Source: Lingula anatina
Taxonomy: Eukaryota; Brachiopoda; Lingulata; Lingulida; Lingulidae
Reading direction: 5' to 3'
Assembly: GCF_001039355.2 (NCBI RefSeq)
Contig: NW_019775572.1
Location: 174,892-238,891 of the forward strand
DNA length: 64,000 nucleotides
Shown here one piece after another: positions 1 through 12,537 of the stretch. Positions within the stretch are counted from its first letter, which is position 1. The number at the start of each line of letters is the position of its first letter. The notes beneath the pieces were generated by a model. It did not search any database. It saw only the letters and a list, made by a program, of their open reading frames with translations, and was not told where the DNA came from. Position numbers and translations under genes: made by a program.

Positions 1-3000
1 GTCATGGCCCAAAATACAAGTGTGTTACTCCAAAGCACTTATTCAAGATTTAAACCACTTTTGCAAATGAGTCTTGTGATTTCAAAGATAACCAACAATC
101 ACATCCTAATGCTTGAAACAGTTCTTTGTTTAAAATTTTTGCAAGTCTGATATGTCTTTTGTCACATGAAGATCACAGAAAAGTTTTTACATACCTCCAC
201 CTTCCCTTTGAGGTTTGAGAACATATTTGAATGGATTCTCCATTGCCATGGCAACAGCGGCATCACCCTCAGCATCCTGGAGATTACAAGGGTGTCAGTA
301 ATCTATGACGTTTTTTTTTCAGTCAACTACCTTCAAAATTATCATCATGATAGTAATCTTTTAATTGAATGTGTAAATACAGTAATGACCCAATCTTCTC
401 CATGGGGAAAATTGTGAATTTTACAAATACTCTCTCTCTCTCTCTTACCCTTTCCAGGGAGTACATGCCAGCAAAAGTTGCTCTAATTCTCTTCACAGCC
501 TCAGAGTCCTGTATAAACCGTTCCACCACTCCCGGCCTGCCAAGCTCTTGTTGTACCTTTTTAGCACCTGCCAGATGATAGTAGATGTTGGGACACTTGA
601 TGGCAGTGGACCTTTCTATCCTTAGCCTGGTTGTCCAGTCCTAGAATGGAGTTTGGTAATTATCATTGGCTGTAAGTATTATCATACAAAGGGACATAAA
701 AATTGTGGTATCTGTGAAGGACTGGGAATAAGCATAAGTTTACTCTGCATATTTTGGTAGTCTACAATGAGAGTCATACATTTTCAATTAGACTTATGCT
801 CTAAAAACAAATAAGATTGATAACTTCATAATATACTACATTTCCCAAGATTACAACCCCCAAGACTGCAGACTTGACTTTTTTAAGTGAACATGTACCA
901 GTAATACACTAAAATTCTAGCATTTGCACTGAACTCTTGAAAGATAAATTCTTAATGGACTTTTACCGTATTAAATAACACCGGTCTTATCAAAACCCTT
1001 TATAAATGAATTACAAGCACCCATCACCTGCTTCGTCTACCTACCTCCTCTGTGATGTAGTCATTCGGGGAGTATCCACATCTGAAGTAGACTACAGCAA
1101 CTTCATGACCTTCACTGAAATACAGGACACGAGCTGATGAAGTCTGCATGTTTTTAATTCATTCTTTTCAGGTATGTAACTTTTCAGTCCAAATTCTGAA
1201 TAAAAATACATTTTCAGCTCCGAGGTAAAAAGGTGCTTGGTTTCTTGTGCAGTAATGGGGCTTTTCAAAAGTGAAAACCAAATGTTTTTCTTTGATGTAT
1301 TCATCACCATTTAAGCAGAGGAATAGATGTCTGTTACCAGGGGGTTGTATTGTTTGACAATAAAATAACTTAAGTTATATCCTGCCTTCTAACTTCAACC
1401 ATCTTTTCGAGAGTTGTGTATCATAAAAACAACATTCAAATTCAATTTCTCTAAAGGTCATAACTAAATTACCTAACTTGATTTCAAGGGATAACTTACA
1501 GTATTAACTTGTTATCCTCAGTGAGCTGCGACTTTCTGTAAACTTGATCAAAACTCCTCCTGAGGACCTTCACCTTGCTGTTGATTTCATATATTCCCCA
1601 CTCCAGCCAGCGCTGGTCAAATATGTTTCTCGATACTGTCTCCGTCAAAAACAATATCACCGCTCTGCAATTCAAGGAAATATTGTAAAATTATGCTGCT
1701 TTTATAATAAATGTCAATAAAAACTCCACAAATCATGCACATGGGCACGCACACAGTAACCCAAGGCCATACATACATACATACATATATACATATATAG
1801 GTAAAGTTAATCTCATACACCAAGCTGCCTTTTCAGCTGACTTAATTAACAAGAAAACTTATGAACACTGAATGACTTACTCTGTGTTGCCATACAGTTT
1901 CCAAGCCTGGACCATACCACCAGCTATTCCTGGCACACATGTATTAGCAGGTAGCTGAAATAAGAGAAAAAGTTCACCAATTTGGGGTTTGAAGATATGA
2001 CAGATTTTTTCAATGTTGGCTGTGACACCTGGTAAATGTCAATGTGTAAGGCTATTGTGTCACTGTGGAAGGTGTGTCAGTGTCAGAGAAGTCTGATTTA
2101 TGTGATATATATATAATTTTTTTTTTTTTGGGGGGGGAGGAAGGGATTGTCCTTATACTGCTCTACAGTATGTTTGTTAGCAGGCTATGAATGTGGCATC
2201 CAAACACATACCTTGATGACCTTGTCTGCCAGACCACATCTTTCAAGTATAAACCTAAAATAAAAAAGCATTTCATCATGTATTGTAACTCAACAGTTTT
2301 GTCATAGATTCGCTTACATTTCATTGTCACCAACAGTTTGTACATGTACTATTACTTTATATAGAATATCAGCATAAGCCCAAATATCAAACAATTATAT
2401 CGAAAGGCATGTATTTCTCCCATTCTATAGCAACGTTGGTATGGGATCACTTCATTAATTTTGATTTCTTTTCTTAACATTGGTGAGAGCCAAGTTGAAA
2501 TGACTCTTATGTTAGGTGTGGAACAGAGGCAAAATATTTCAGATTGCTGAAAATTTAATGAAACTACGTATCTGACAACACAATCCTTACAGAACCAAAA
2601 TTCATTCTCATTTTCACCTGATTAAAGCTAAGTATTGCCTCTACCTGTGGAAAAGCCCCACTTGAGTTTCTAGACCAGCAAAACTTGAAGCTATAGTGTT
2701 AAACTCAATCTCTTTGATCCCCAGGGTGTTCACATCTTCCGGGGTGGAGAGGGTGCGCCCCTGAGAGTCAGTCATAAAATCATTTCTGTTGATAGCAAGA
2801 CTCACTGGCTGAAATATATAAGGTGACAGTTAATGGGGGCATTTTTTTCTTAAATTCCATGTTAAAAGATTTTAAGAAGCACATTTTTGATATGAATGAA
2901 ACATATATTCATTCACATGTTGACCTTTTATTATAAAGAAACATTTAAAAACAAGCAAACTGTCATTATTACTTAACTGTGATTTTATAATTGAGTTATT

Positions 3001-4335
3001 TTACTGTTATTTTCATGAAAGTAAAAATCAATCAAAATTATTCCAATTTACAAATCTGACAAGATTTCTAATTTTAAACCACTTCTAGTGAATACTGCTT
3101 TCCACCATGCTGGGTCACATATTGAAAGGCTATGGATAAAAATACATTTCAGAATGAGGAAAGCGTGTATATACACTGGGGTAGTGTAATTAAAGGTATA
3201 TATAACTTTTCTTGGTGCTTTGTTACCTGTTTAATTCCCTCCTTTCTCACTGTCTCATAAATGTCCCACAATCTCTTGGTGAAATCATCCACTTTAATTG
3301 CACTGGAAAAAATTAACCAAATTCTTCTCAGTCTATTTGCATGTGAAGAAAATAAATGGAAAACTTAAACCATATGACTAAACTATCAACAATAAAAGGA
3401 ATCAATGTTCAGAAAGGGATGATTTTGCTGGAGAAAAATAAACAGCATACTCTGAGAAACTTTCAAAGAAGCTGAAGTTAATTTTGAATACCAATTTTAG
3501 CATGAGAGTTGAAGAGCAGCTAAACTCTTCTCTTACCTCTGGAGAGTTGACTGCAGAAAGTCATGGTCGTGTGCTACTCGGTGATAGAGAAGATTAAAGT
3601 CTTGCTGCACTGCGCATGCTTGGTGAAAAAGTCGCTCTGGGAATGGTGAAGGCAGAAGCAGAAAAGGGGCGTAATTAGTTACTTCTGATGACGTTGGTCT
3701 GTCTGCAGTGCGCATAGTGATTCCTAAAAATAATACATACTATAATGATAATAATAACAGTAATTGTTGGTAAAGCTATAACATATAGATCTAATCTGGG
3801 CATGGACAAAGCACCTGTGAAGCCTGGGCACTTTCTCTCTGGTGAGTATTTGGACTGACCAACATACCCATCATGTCCCATTCTTAAACTAAATAAGTAA
3901 TATTTAAATCAAAATCAATTATGTGTGTGCTATAAGAGGTAAGGCATTTATAACCCAAACTTGAATATCTGAGAAATTAAAAGAAATTAGTTTTGTACCC
4001 TGTTGACAGTTAATCAGGCAGAGTATTTTTTGACGGTCCCTTTTTTAATTCTCTGACTCATTGGGTTAATGACAATAGTCCGAGGCATTCAATAGTCCAA
4101 AAATTCATAGCTTTGAATGTTCACTATAGAAACTTCATACCAACTTACCCTTTTCTTATACAACTGATAAATATGTTCTCATTTTTTAAAACCTTTTTTG
4201 GACCACGTAACCTTCAGACTATCAAAGCGCACCTGACTCAACAACTCACCGTGAGTGAGGGCCCAGTCTTTTGCCATGGAAACCAGCTCCTGCAACTCGT
4301 CCTCTTTCACGGGCAGTGGTATACATGGTTCCATC
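1..4335 (-). CDS. GSS: Glutathione synthetase, 3' end outside window
   Basis: Cytosolic enzyme joining gamma-glutamylcysteine and glycine with ATP, the last step of glutathione synthesis. Coding exons in transcription order: 4334-4250 (ATG at 4334), 3723-3537, 3302-3227, 2808-2645, 2254-2212, 1954-1881, 1664-1500, 1114-1045, 640-449, 276-195. All have GT-AG borders and phases agree; 379 codons are present. Matches to vertebrate GSS (from memory) include RTADRPTSSEVTNYAPF, ERNIFDQR-like SRNIFDQR, AKKVQQELGRPG, RIRATFAGMYSLE and the glycine-rich ATP-grasp stretch KPQREGGG, where the last exon ends. About 95 residues, including the rest of the ATP-grasp lid and the C terminus, should lie below position 1. 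The ATG is the first in an exon whose acceptor lies at 4336-4338, so a 5' non-coding exon is expected nearer 4.9-5.1 kb. No break or frameshift seen. Confidence 0.95.
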
Positions 4336-4899
4336 CTGAAATTACAGAAAATCCGAGTTAACCATCAAGTTTTGAATTGGGTCATTCCTGACACATAAAA
4401 TACTGAAAAGAACAGAAATCTTGTATTAAGCAGACTTAATACTGGAATCTCACATCCAAGTTAAAGGGGCAATTATATATTGAATTTTGTATGAGAAATA
4501 CATTGAACATGCTATGAATTTTTGCGACTAACTCAACAGTATCTATAGTGGTTCACAACCAACAGACTATCCAGTTAAAAAAATATAATAATACCACTTG
4601 AATCTTTTTGAAGCTATATTAAACTTTTTCATATCTCGTTCATGAGTTAATTACATGTACTGTCCATGCAGCACGTATATACCGGTTGTACATACATTGT
4701 ATCAGAGACCGTAAATAGAATGTTAACGCGTGCCATCCAGCAAAAGGCGACGAAGCAACCTTGATTTTTCAAGGTCGACCAAACTTTAAAGTTGACCGAG
4801 CTTTACCTTTTCACCCGCTCCCCTGATTTAGTGAATTATAGTCTCTGTCCAAACGTCAAAAAACATGAATTATGCTTATCAATATAACTTATGTCAGAA

Positions 4900-5110
4900 T
4901 AAAGGGCACTCACTTTTAGCCTTCAGCTGGATTCAACTTTAAATCTGCAAAATTGGAAAGCCAAAAAAAATTAGCAGAATAACAATACTTAAAAGTGCTA
5001 GGTCATTCTGAATTTCACAAGAGGCAACTACACTAGTAATCCTAACAAGCTCCTTTGCCTACTTGTTATGCGCATGCGCCATGCCTTAAGAGTGTGACGT
5101 CATTTGGGAA
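4900..5110 (-). promoter_or_regulatory. Probable GSS promoter with NRF1-like and CRE sites
   Basis: A palindromic NRF1-type site (TGCGCATGCGCC, 5069-5080) lies 15 bases from a perfect CRE/ATF palindrome (TGACGTCA, 5095-5102). Both lie upstream of the GSS coding start on the minus strand, where a 5' non-coding exon is needed. The local CpG content stands out from the AT-rich surroundings. The transcription start is not determined. I saw no canonical antioxidant response element (TGACNNNGC) in this interval. Confidence 0.5.
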
Positions 5111-5790
5111 TTCCCTAGCCGACTGCACTCGTAGGGAAACCGAACTTGCTACATTGGTTAGCATTTTTATTTTTCAATACTGACTGATTTTAAATTATTC
5201 ATTACCTTGACATTTGATATGGGTATTTTCAATATTTTTGAAACACGAAACATTTACGAAAAACTCATTTGTTTGACCTGATTTCTTTCACAAACTGATT
5301 CATACTGACGACGTGAAGGGGCGTGTGCTTTTATCTTTAAAACGTCAAGCTTATTAAAAGCTCTACTTCTATGTTAAAAGGTACAAGAAACATTTTTGTA
5401 TTATTAAATTCAATGGAGACATTTGCTATTTTCCTTGGGAAAATATTTGATTTGGCGCAACACCCCGTGTGGGATACTTTTAATTTTGAAATGAACCTTT
5501 CTGTCCCCCCCCCCCCCAAAAAAAAAAAAAAAAAATAAAAAAAAAAAGATATAAAATCTGAATCGCTGTTAGGGAGTATAAATTTCTATACATAGAATCT
5601 TTTACTCTCACCACAGCATGCCACCTAGCTTAGTCCAATAGATCAGGTAGACATTTACATACCACACTTTTCCAAAAACACAGGTGAAATGCCACAGAGC
5701 TATAGCCCATACACGTATCTTGAATTTTGACTCTCTTGCAAAGAAAAAGAAGAGAAATTTGAAAACAAAGGCTTAAAATATAAACCAATA
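5111..5790. other. Spacer between DCAF11 3' end and GSS promoter
   Basis: No gene seen. The stretch holds a low-complexity poly-C followed by poly-A run (about 5506-5547) and otherwise unique AT-rich sequence. It is only about 0.7 kb long, so DCAF11 transcripts end close to the GSS promoter. Confidence 0.5.
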
Positions 5791-5796
5791 TTTTTT

Positions 5797-5802
5797 TTTA
5801 TT
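5797..5802 (-). terminator. Candidate polyadenylation signal of DCAF11
   Basis: TTTATT on the plus strand reads AATAAA on the minus strand, about 720 bases after the DCAF11 stop codon. It is the first clear canonical hexamer that would give a moderate 3' UTR before the GSS promoter. No transcript evidence. Confidence 0.35.
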
Positions 5803-6524
5803 CCACAGGGTAGGCACCCAAACTCAGTTCAAAGTTCAGAGAATAAATAACGTCCTTTGCATTCAAGGACCTTCTTAATCACAAAGAATTAGTGTCAGCA
5901 TCACCTGCAAGATAGAATATTATTTTTGTAACACAAAAAATGTTCTTCATTTTAGTTTTATTTTGGTTAAGTGTCACATTTGCCAGTTTTTCTTTCTTCT
6001 TATCTTTTAAGGTAACTAAAAGAAAAATCTAAATACTCCCCTCCATACTTAAAGGGCATGGCACGAGCATTCATATATGCCTTTTTATTGCTATTTTAAT
6101 TCATTTTGTGAAAACACATATGTACTTTGTGTGATACAGAAAAGTGATACAGAAAAGTTACCTTAAAAATCCATCCATCTTATCTATTTAAGTATGGATT
6201 CTAATTAGTGCTGGTTCATTATAACCATGTCATCTCAGCAAAGACAATCTTAAATCTTCTCTTTAAAATCATTTAACAGTTTAATTCCATTTTTCCTGAC
6301 ACAACTTTGATAATCAGCATGTTAGAATATAACATTTGGTGAGTAAGCCTTGAATATCAACCATGTGGTCTTTTAAAAATCTGTATACAACTGAGGGTGC
6401 ATGGCAGTTCAATTGCAGATCTGGTGTATTCCACATATATATTTCTATTTAAATACCCCACCCCTCATGAGCACACCTTTTTCTTTCCGTTGTTAACACA
6501 TATAAGAAAGAGGTATTCAGGCAT

Positions 6525-9500
6525 TTATATTCCATGTACAGGTAATCGCCTTCGGTCAAGTCTACGTGTCAAGGATGCTAGTCTTTTGCTCCTTCTGGGA
6601 CAGCGTTCATCATCATCATCACTCGCATTCTCATCACTATCTGAATCAATGTCATGTGGCATATTCTTCATACCATTATATGTCCACTTGCCCAAAGAGC
6701 CGTCCCACTGTAAATGAGAAATAATGAGTATCATATCAATTCATTAACTGACCACTTGTAAACGGTGGATTCAGAAACAATTTTGTTGCAAACATGTATT
6801 ATGTTACAGGGGCAGATTCAGGATTATTTTGAAGGGGGGGGGGGGTGCGCGGATGCAAAGCCTTGATAGATAAATAAATAAATAAATAAAGGCAGTGATA
6901 AATAAGCTGCTTAATTCCATAAACTTCAAGGCAGTGATAAATAATCTGATAAATTCCATAATCAATATGGCAGTCATAACCAAGATGGCTACTGTTCATA
7001 CTTACAGATGTGCTGATAATTGTGTGCTCATACGGGTGCCAAGACACATCTCTTACACAGCCACGGTGACCGTCCAATCTGCTGACCACCTTACCAGTGA
7101 GGACATCATACACTGAAAGGGAAACACAAGACTTAAATTGAAGTATGTTCTAAGTGAAATATAAAAAAGAGCTCTCATAAATGAGCGAAAGGAAAATAAA
7201 TTGCATTATAATGATGAAAAAATCATTCAGACATTCTTAACTATGAACATAAGAATGTTGAATTGAACTTTGCTCCCTTATAATTAAAATTATTTATTAA
7301 TCAATTTGTCTTCTGCAATTAATGTCTGTACAATCACAAAAATACAAAATGCTGTAAACTTGATGATGATCTACAACTTCATACCAGACACCTGTCAACA
7401 ACTTCCATCTTGTTTCTTATGCTAAAGCACACATCAATCAGTGGATCAACCTGAGTACATACCGACCACACCCCCACTGGCACAGCCTGTGTAGATATAG
7501 CGCTGGCCTGTTGTATAGGCTGGAGAGAACCGAGCACGAATCAGGGAATGCAGCACGCTATGGCCGCGGTATGTCATCAGAGAGCTGTCTCCCTCCACGT
7601 GCTTGACTTTTTTCACTAAAAGAGAAGTGTAGAATAAGGTAATACAACAGATGAATGGTTGCACTCGGTGATATTTGACTGAATGAGAGTAAAGAAAATT
7701 GGACATCTTAAAAATTTGTATGCATTTTTTATGACAAGATTTGATTTTCCATGAATGCCATTAAGCAAATGACCATTGGTTGTTACAGTTCAATGGCTTT
7801 CAGCAGTCTGATACGCAGAGAAACAATAATTCAAGCACAACAATGATGTACATTCTCGCTGAGTTAATGAAAAGCACTGCCTTGAGAATATTACTTTTCA
7901 GTTTTTTAAGGCAACAACAGCACGTTTTTTGTGTTAAACCTTTTAAAAAATTCATAAAAATCTTATCGCCTGGTAGGACTGACAGTTCCAGCATGTCTGC
8001 CACATATCACTTCACTGTGAGTTCAGTCCATATTTTATATCTAAAACCTATTATTTATACATACAAGCTTTCCCATGCTTTGTCACATGATATGTTATGT
8101 TGTACACTCAGGTGTGGCATGGGAAAAACAAATATAAACAGTGCTCATCTACTACAACTTTCTCTTAAGCTCACTTTACACTTGATGGTGCCCTTTCTGC
8201 ATCCTGAAGTACAGCCCCGTATGAGAGCAAAAAAAAACTTTATGTGCCAACAACTGCCCGATCACTGAGCATTCATTTTGCAACCGAAACGATGCTTGTG
8301 CCTCCTTTCTACGACCACAGCAATGCCAGGTTCATGGTCGCACAAAGGGGATGCAGAAAGGACACTGTTCAGTGTAAAGGGGGTTTTACCTCGCGCTGGC
8401 ACAGGAGGCCACCTGTAGTCCCAGTTCTGCCTGGCAACAGCACGCTTGGTGCCCTGTAAAAGGTGTCAAAAACATTTAGTGAGCAAATTACTCTTGTCAT
8501 TTCATACAAGACAATTGGTCAAGTTTCATACTGATTTCAATAAAATAAGATTACCACCACAATTTTAAGATTTTCACCACTTCTGTTTTGAGAACTTCTC
8601 ATTTTGCACACATGTAACAAGTTGAAAAACCTTTTCAGTTAAATTTCATAGCATGTCAGACTTCCTGTATTTCGCTATGTGGCCATTAAATGAAGAAAAC
8701 TGTAAGCTTTGAGATTGAAGATTGAAGTTATTGTTGTATATGAAAAGAATGCTTTTTCTTTTTTGTTTTATGTTTTGAAACTAGATTTTAGTTGTTAGAA
8801 ATAAGTAGGAAGAAATAGTGGAAAATTGCCAAAAACACAATCTGATGTCCTGTCTGTGTTTTGCTTTATATTGTGTAGTAAGTAAAACAATTTCAGTTTA
8901 CCCTAATTGCATCATCAGAAGAGAACTTCCTCATGTCCCATAGCTTGATTGACTGGTCTTTAGAGTTTGATAAGAGATATCTGGAGTCATTCTAGTAAAA
9001 TAAAGAACAAGGTTCTCAAGCAGATGCATTTCAAATCAATAATTCAATGAAACATTGCATGATACCTATTATAAATACAAGGAGATATCTTTCATGTTAT
9101 ATTCAAATTGTCTTTAAAGATAGCAAGTACAAGCAAAGATTTTCACTCAATATTATTACTTATCTAATATTTTAGTGTCATCATTACCATTAAAGATATC
9201 TGAAATATTGCAGAGAAAATAAATTTTACTTTATCTATTGTTGGAAGAAACAGTTATTGTAAATTTAAGCAAATTCCATATTTTGTCCTAGTTTTACTTA
9301 CTTTGGAGTCTATAAATGTGATTCCGTCTGAGTGTCCCGCCAGAGTTCCCACAGGTACAGGGGTCGCCTCACTTAATGTCCGTCTGTCCCACACCTTGAG
9401 GAATCAAGATCCATTAAATATATTAACACATATACCCCCAAGGGAGGCGATATCCTTTTAGGATTGAACAGATCCCAAAAGAGACCAAACGTAAATTGTA

Positions 9501-9949
9501 ATTTGGGCTGATCTCATTTATTGTAGATATATTGTGGATATTGACTATAAACTTAAACTTTAAATTTTTTATCTTCACATTATGTATCAATGAGATATTT
9601 ATATCACATAATAAATAAATCATTTTAGTATTATGAATATTAATATAAACAACAAAATATTCCAACGATCTTTAAATAGTTTATCTCTAGGATGTACAAT
9701 TTTCTCAATCACCTTAAGCACCCTCTTATTTGGCTGGGGAAAAGAAAAACATTTTTTGTGTGATCTGATGCTAGATATGACTGAAAGCTTTATTTGGATA
9801 TTAGCTTTCAAAGATTTCTCAAACTCAAAATTTTTCTAGCCTTAGTAAGTAGTTTGTGTGTGTTTATTTTATACTATAATTTGCATCATTGTGTTTTTAG
9901 CAATTGTTATTGTTTTTCAGTATCTTTCTGTCAAAAAATGAAAATAAAA

Positions 9950-9996
<47 letters not shown>

Positions 9997-12488
9997 AATG
10001 TAAATAGATCTATCAGGCCTTAGCACCCACCTTAACTAGTCCATCATCTCCCCCGCTGAATAAGATATGTGACGATGTATCAGCAAAGGCAACAGAGTTT
10101 ACATCATCTTCATGAGCCGTAATCTAGGAACAAAGATAACATGATTAAATCCAAAAATAATGTCTCACTAAAAAGACAAAAGATAATGGTAATTTGCAGT
10201 AAGATTTACAAAAGAGTGCATGCAAGACTGACTGAATGAAATTAGTCTTACACCAAACAGATGTATGTGCATAAAAAACTACAACATTTTTATTCAAAGA
10301 CTTTTAATATTATATAACTTTTGGGTTCATTAAATAACCATGACAAGCCGTTTCTATATCTCAAAATTTCTGTGACTTGTAGGTCCAAAGTCTGACATCT
10401 TTTTTTTTGTCTAGCTGTAAGACTCTTCCTGTGATGATGCCTTTTACTTACCTTTAAACATCGTTGGTTGCTCTCTCGATCATAAACATACAGACCACCA
10501 TCATTAGAACTGAAAGTAAAACATCATTTAGTATAAATATACTGTCATCCAATACCTTAAACATGTATTCTGCAAGGTGGAAGTATTCTCCTGTAAGTCT
10601 AGCTTTACTAGTCTACTATATACAAATAACACAAAATATTGCTTCCTAAATCAAACTCAGGTACCTTCAGCATTTTTTTCCTTTTTTTTTTCAGGTGCAC
10701 CATTTTTACCAATTTTCTGTTTAATATTTCACTCAGCAAAGCTGAACTAACTTTACCACAAGTTAATATTTCATATTTTTCTTGTTGACAATTACGGACA
10801 AAGGCAGTCCTAGATTTGTCTAATCATGAGTTTACCTACCCAGCTAAGATTTCCTTGTTGTCTGCAGAGAAAACAATAGAGAAAGCACAAAAACTATGGC
10901 CAGCATCTGGGAACAAGTGTAAGGCTTCATGGACTTCATGCTCTCCATGAATGTTGCATAGATGGACTGAAAAATAAATGAAATTTTTTAACCTACAAAA
11001 AAGTCCAACAAACGAACAAAGTACAGAAGATCATCAATATCGGTATGACCCAGTATTTTGCCCTGCAAGGGATCAAACAACCATTTTAACTATTTAAAAG
11101 TAGTTTGGAAATGTGCTACAGCCTCATTAGTATCAATCGTAACAAACAAACTGAAGATGAAAACATGCTGTCTATTGAATTAAGCTATTATCCTTATTTC
11201 CTTTCAGTGCTCCTACTTACTGCAGTCAGACCAGCTTGAATATATCAGGTAATTCCCATCAGGGCTGAAAAAAAAATAGGACATTTTCAAATAATTATTT
11301 TTATTTACAAATGATTATTGTTATTATTTACAAATAATGATTTTCATTTACAAAAACTGATGTTATGACAATCTCTAAGTCAACTCTAAGTTATTATAAA
11401 CAAGCAAATATATCCATTTGGCTTTCAAAAAATGTATTTTAATAAAAATAAAAAATGAAAATATATTGATGAACAATATGAAAAACAACAAAAGTAAAAT
11501 CAATTCATGCCCCCCCCCAACACACACACACACATGCATGCATACATGCACGCATGCACGCACACACACACGTACCTAAAAGCTGTATCCACCACACTCC
11601 AGCCCACATCTCTGGCCCTGACTGACTTCATGAGAGTAAACTTGCCCCAGGATGTGTCAAATATTCTTATATTCTGATCTGGAATGTAGGAGAGGGCACA
11701 GTCAATATCAGTAAGTTTTAGGTAACCTGTGGCCACCCTGAGTTTAAGAGCTCCATGGAAACTCAAGAGGGATGTCCACAGAAGAGATGAGATATCAGTG
11801 ACCTGTGAAACTCAGGGTAGCTGCTGATGACTGTGTGTTGTAGTTATAATGCATGGCTTGAATACACAACAGTTATGAGTGCTATGAACTCATTTTTTTT
11901 TGTTTTACCCACATAACAGTACTTCTACAATAGCAATGGCAAACTGGCAAAAATGATCAAATTTTATTCACTGAATTGTTTGGTTTCTAGATAAGAATAT
12001 CACCTAATTTAAAAGTAACGATTACCTTTGAACAGAATCTCAAATGTTTCCAAAACTATCAGAAATAAGTTTATATATTGTCATACAGTAGTCATTCTCA
12101 AATCATTTCATTAAAGCTCTCTATATTGTAACAGATTATCTTTTCTTCAACTGTTATTTCTACCTTGACAGGCTGAGAGGAATATGTCTCCATCCTGAGA
12201 GTAGGTGCCACAGAAAACTTTGCTATGGAACTGAGCAACTGTGTCCTTGTGGTTGGGAAGATATCTGAAGACAAGGGAGGCATGGTTTATACATATGTCC
12301 AGTTATACATATTGATACGTTATAAATATTTTAGTACATTTCCTTGTGGTTGGGAAGATATCTGAAGACAAGGGAGGCATGGTTTATACATCTATCCAGT
12401 TATACATATTGATACGTTATTAATGTTTTAGTAAATTTCCCTCTGGTGGGGAGATATCCGAATAAAAAGGTGTACTTAATATATATCC

Positions 12489-12537
<49 letters not shown>

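Noticed and set aside
7780-8268. 162-residue plus-strand open frame inside DCAF11
   Set aside because: Low-complexity composition, spans intron and part of the foldback element, no recognisable domain, opposite strand to a well-supported gene.
11679-11766. Open frame extending DCAF11 exon 7 upstream to a Met
   Set aside because: The human alignment places the exon start at 11678, right after a strong pyrimidine tract and CAG. The extension is intron that happens to be open.
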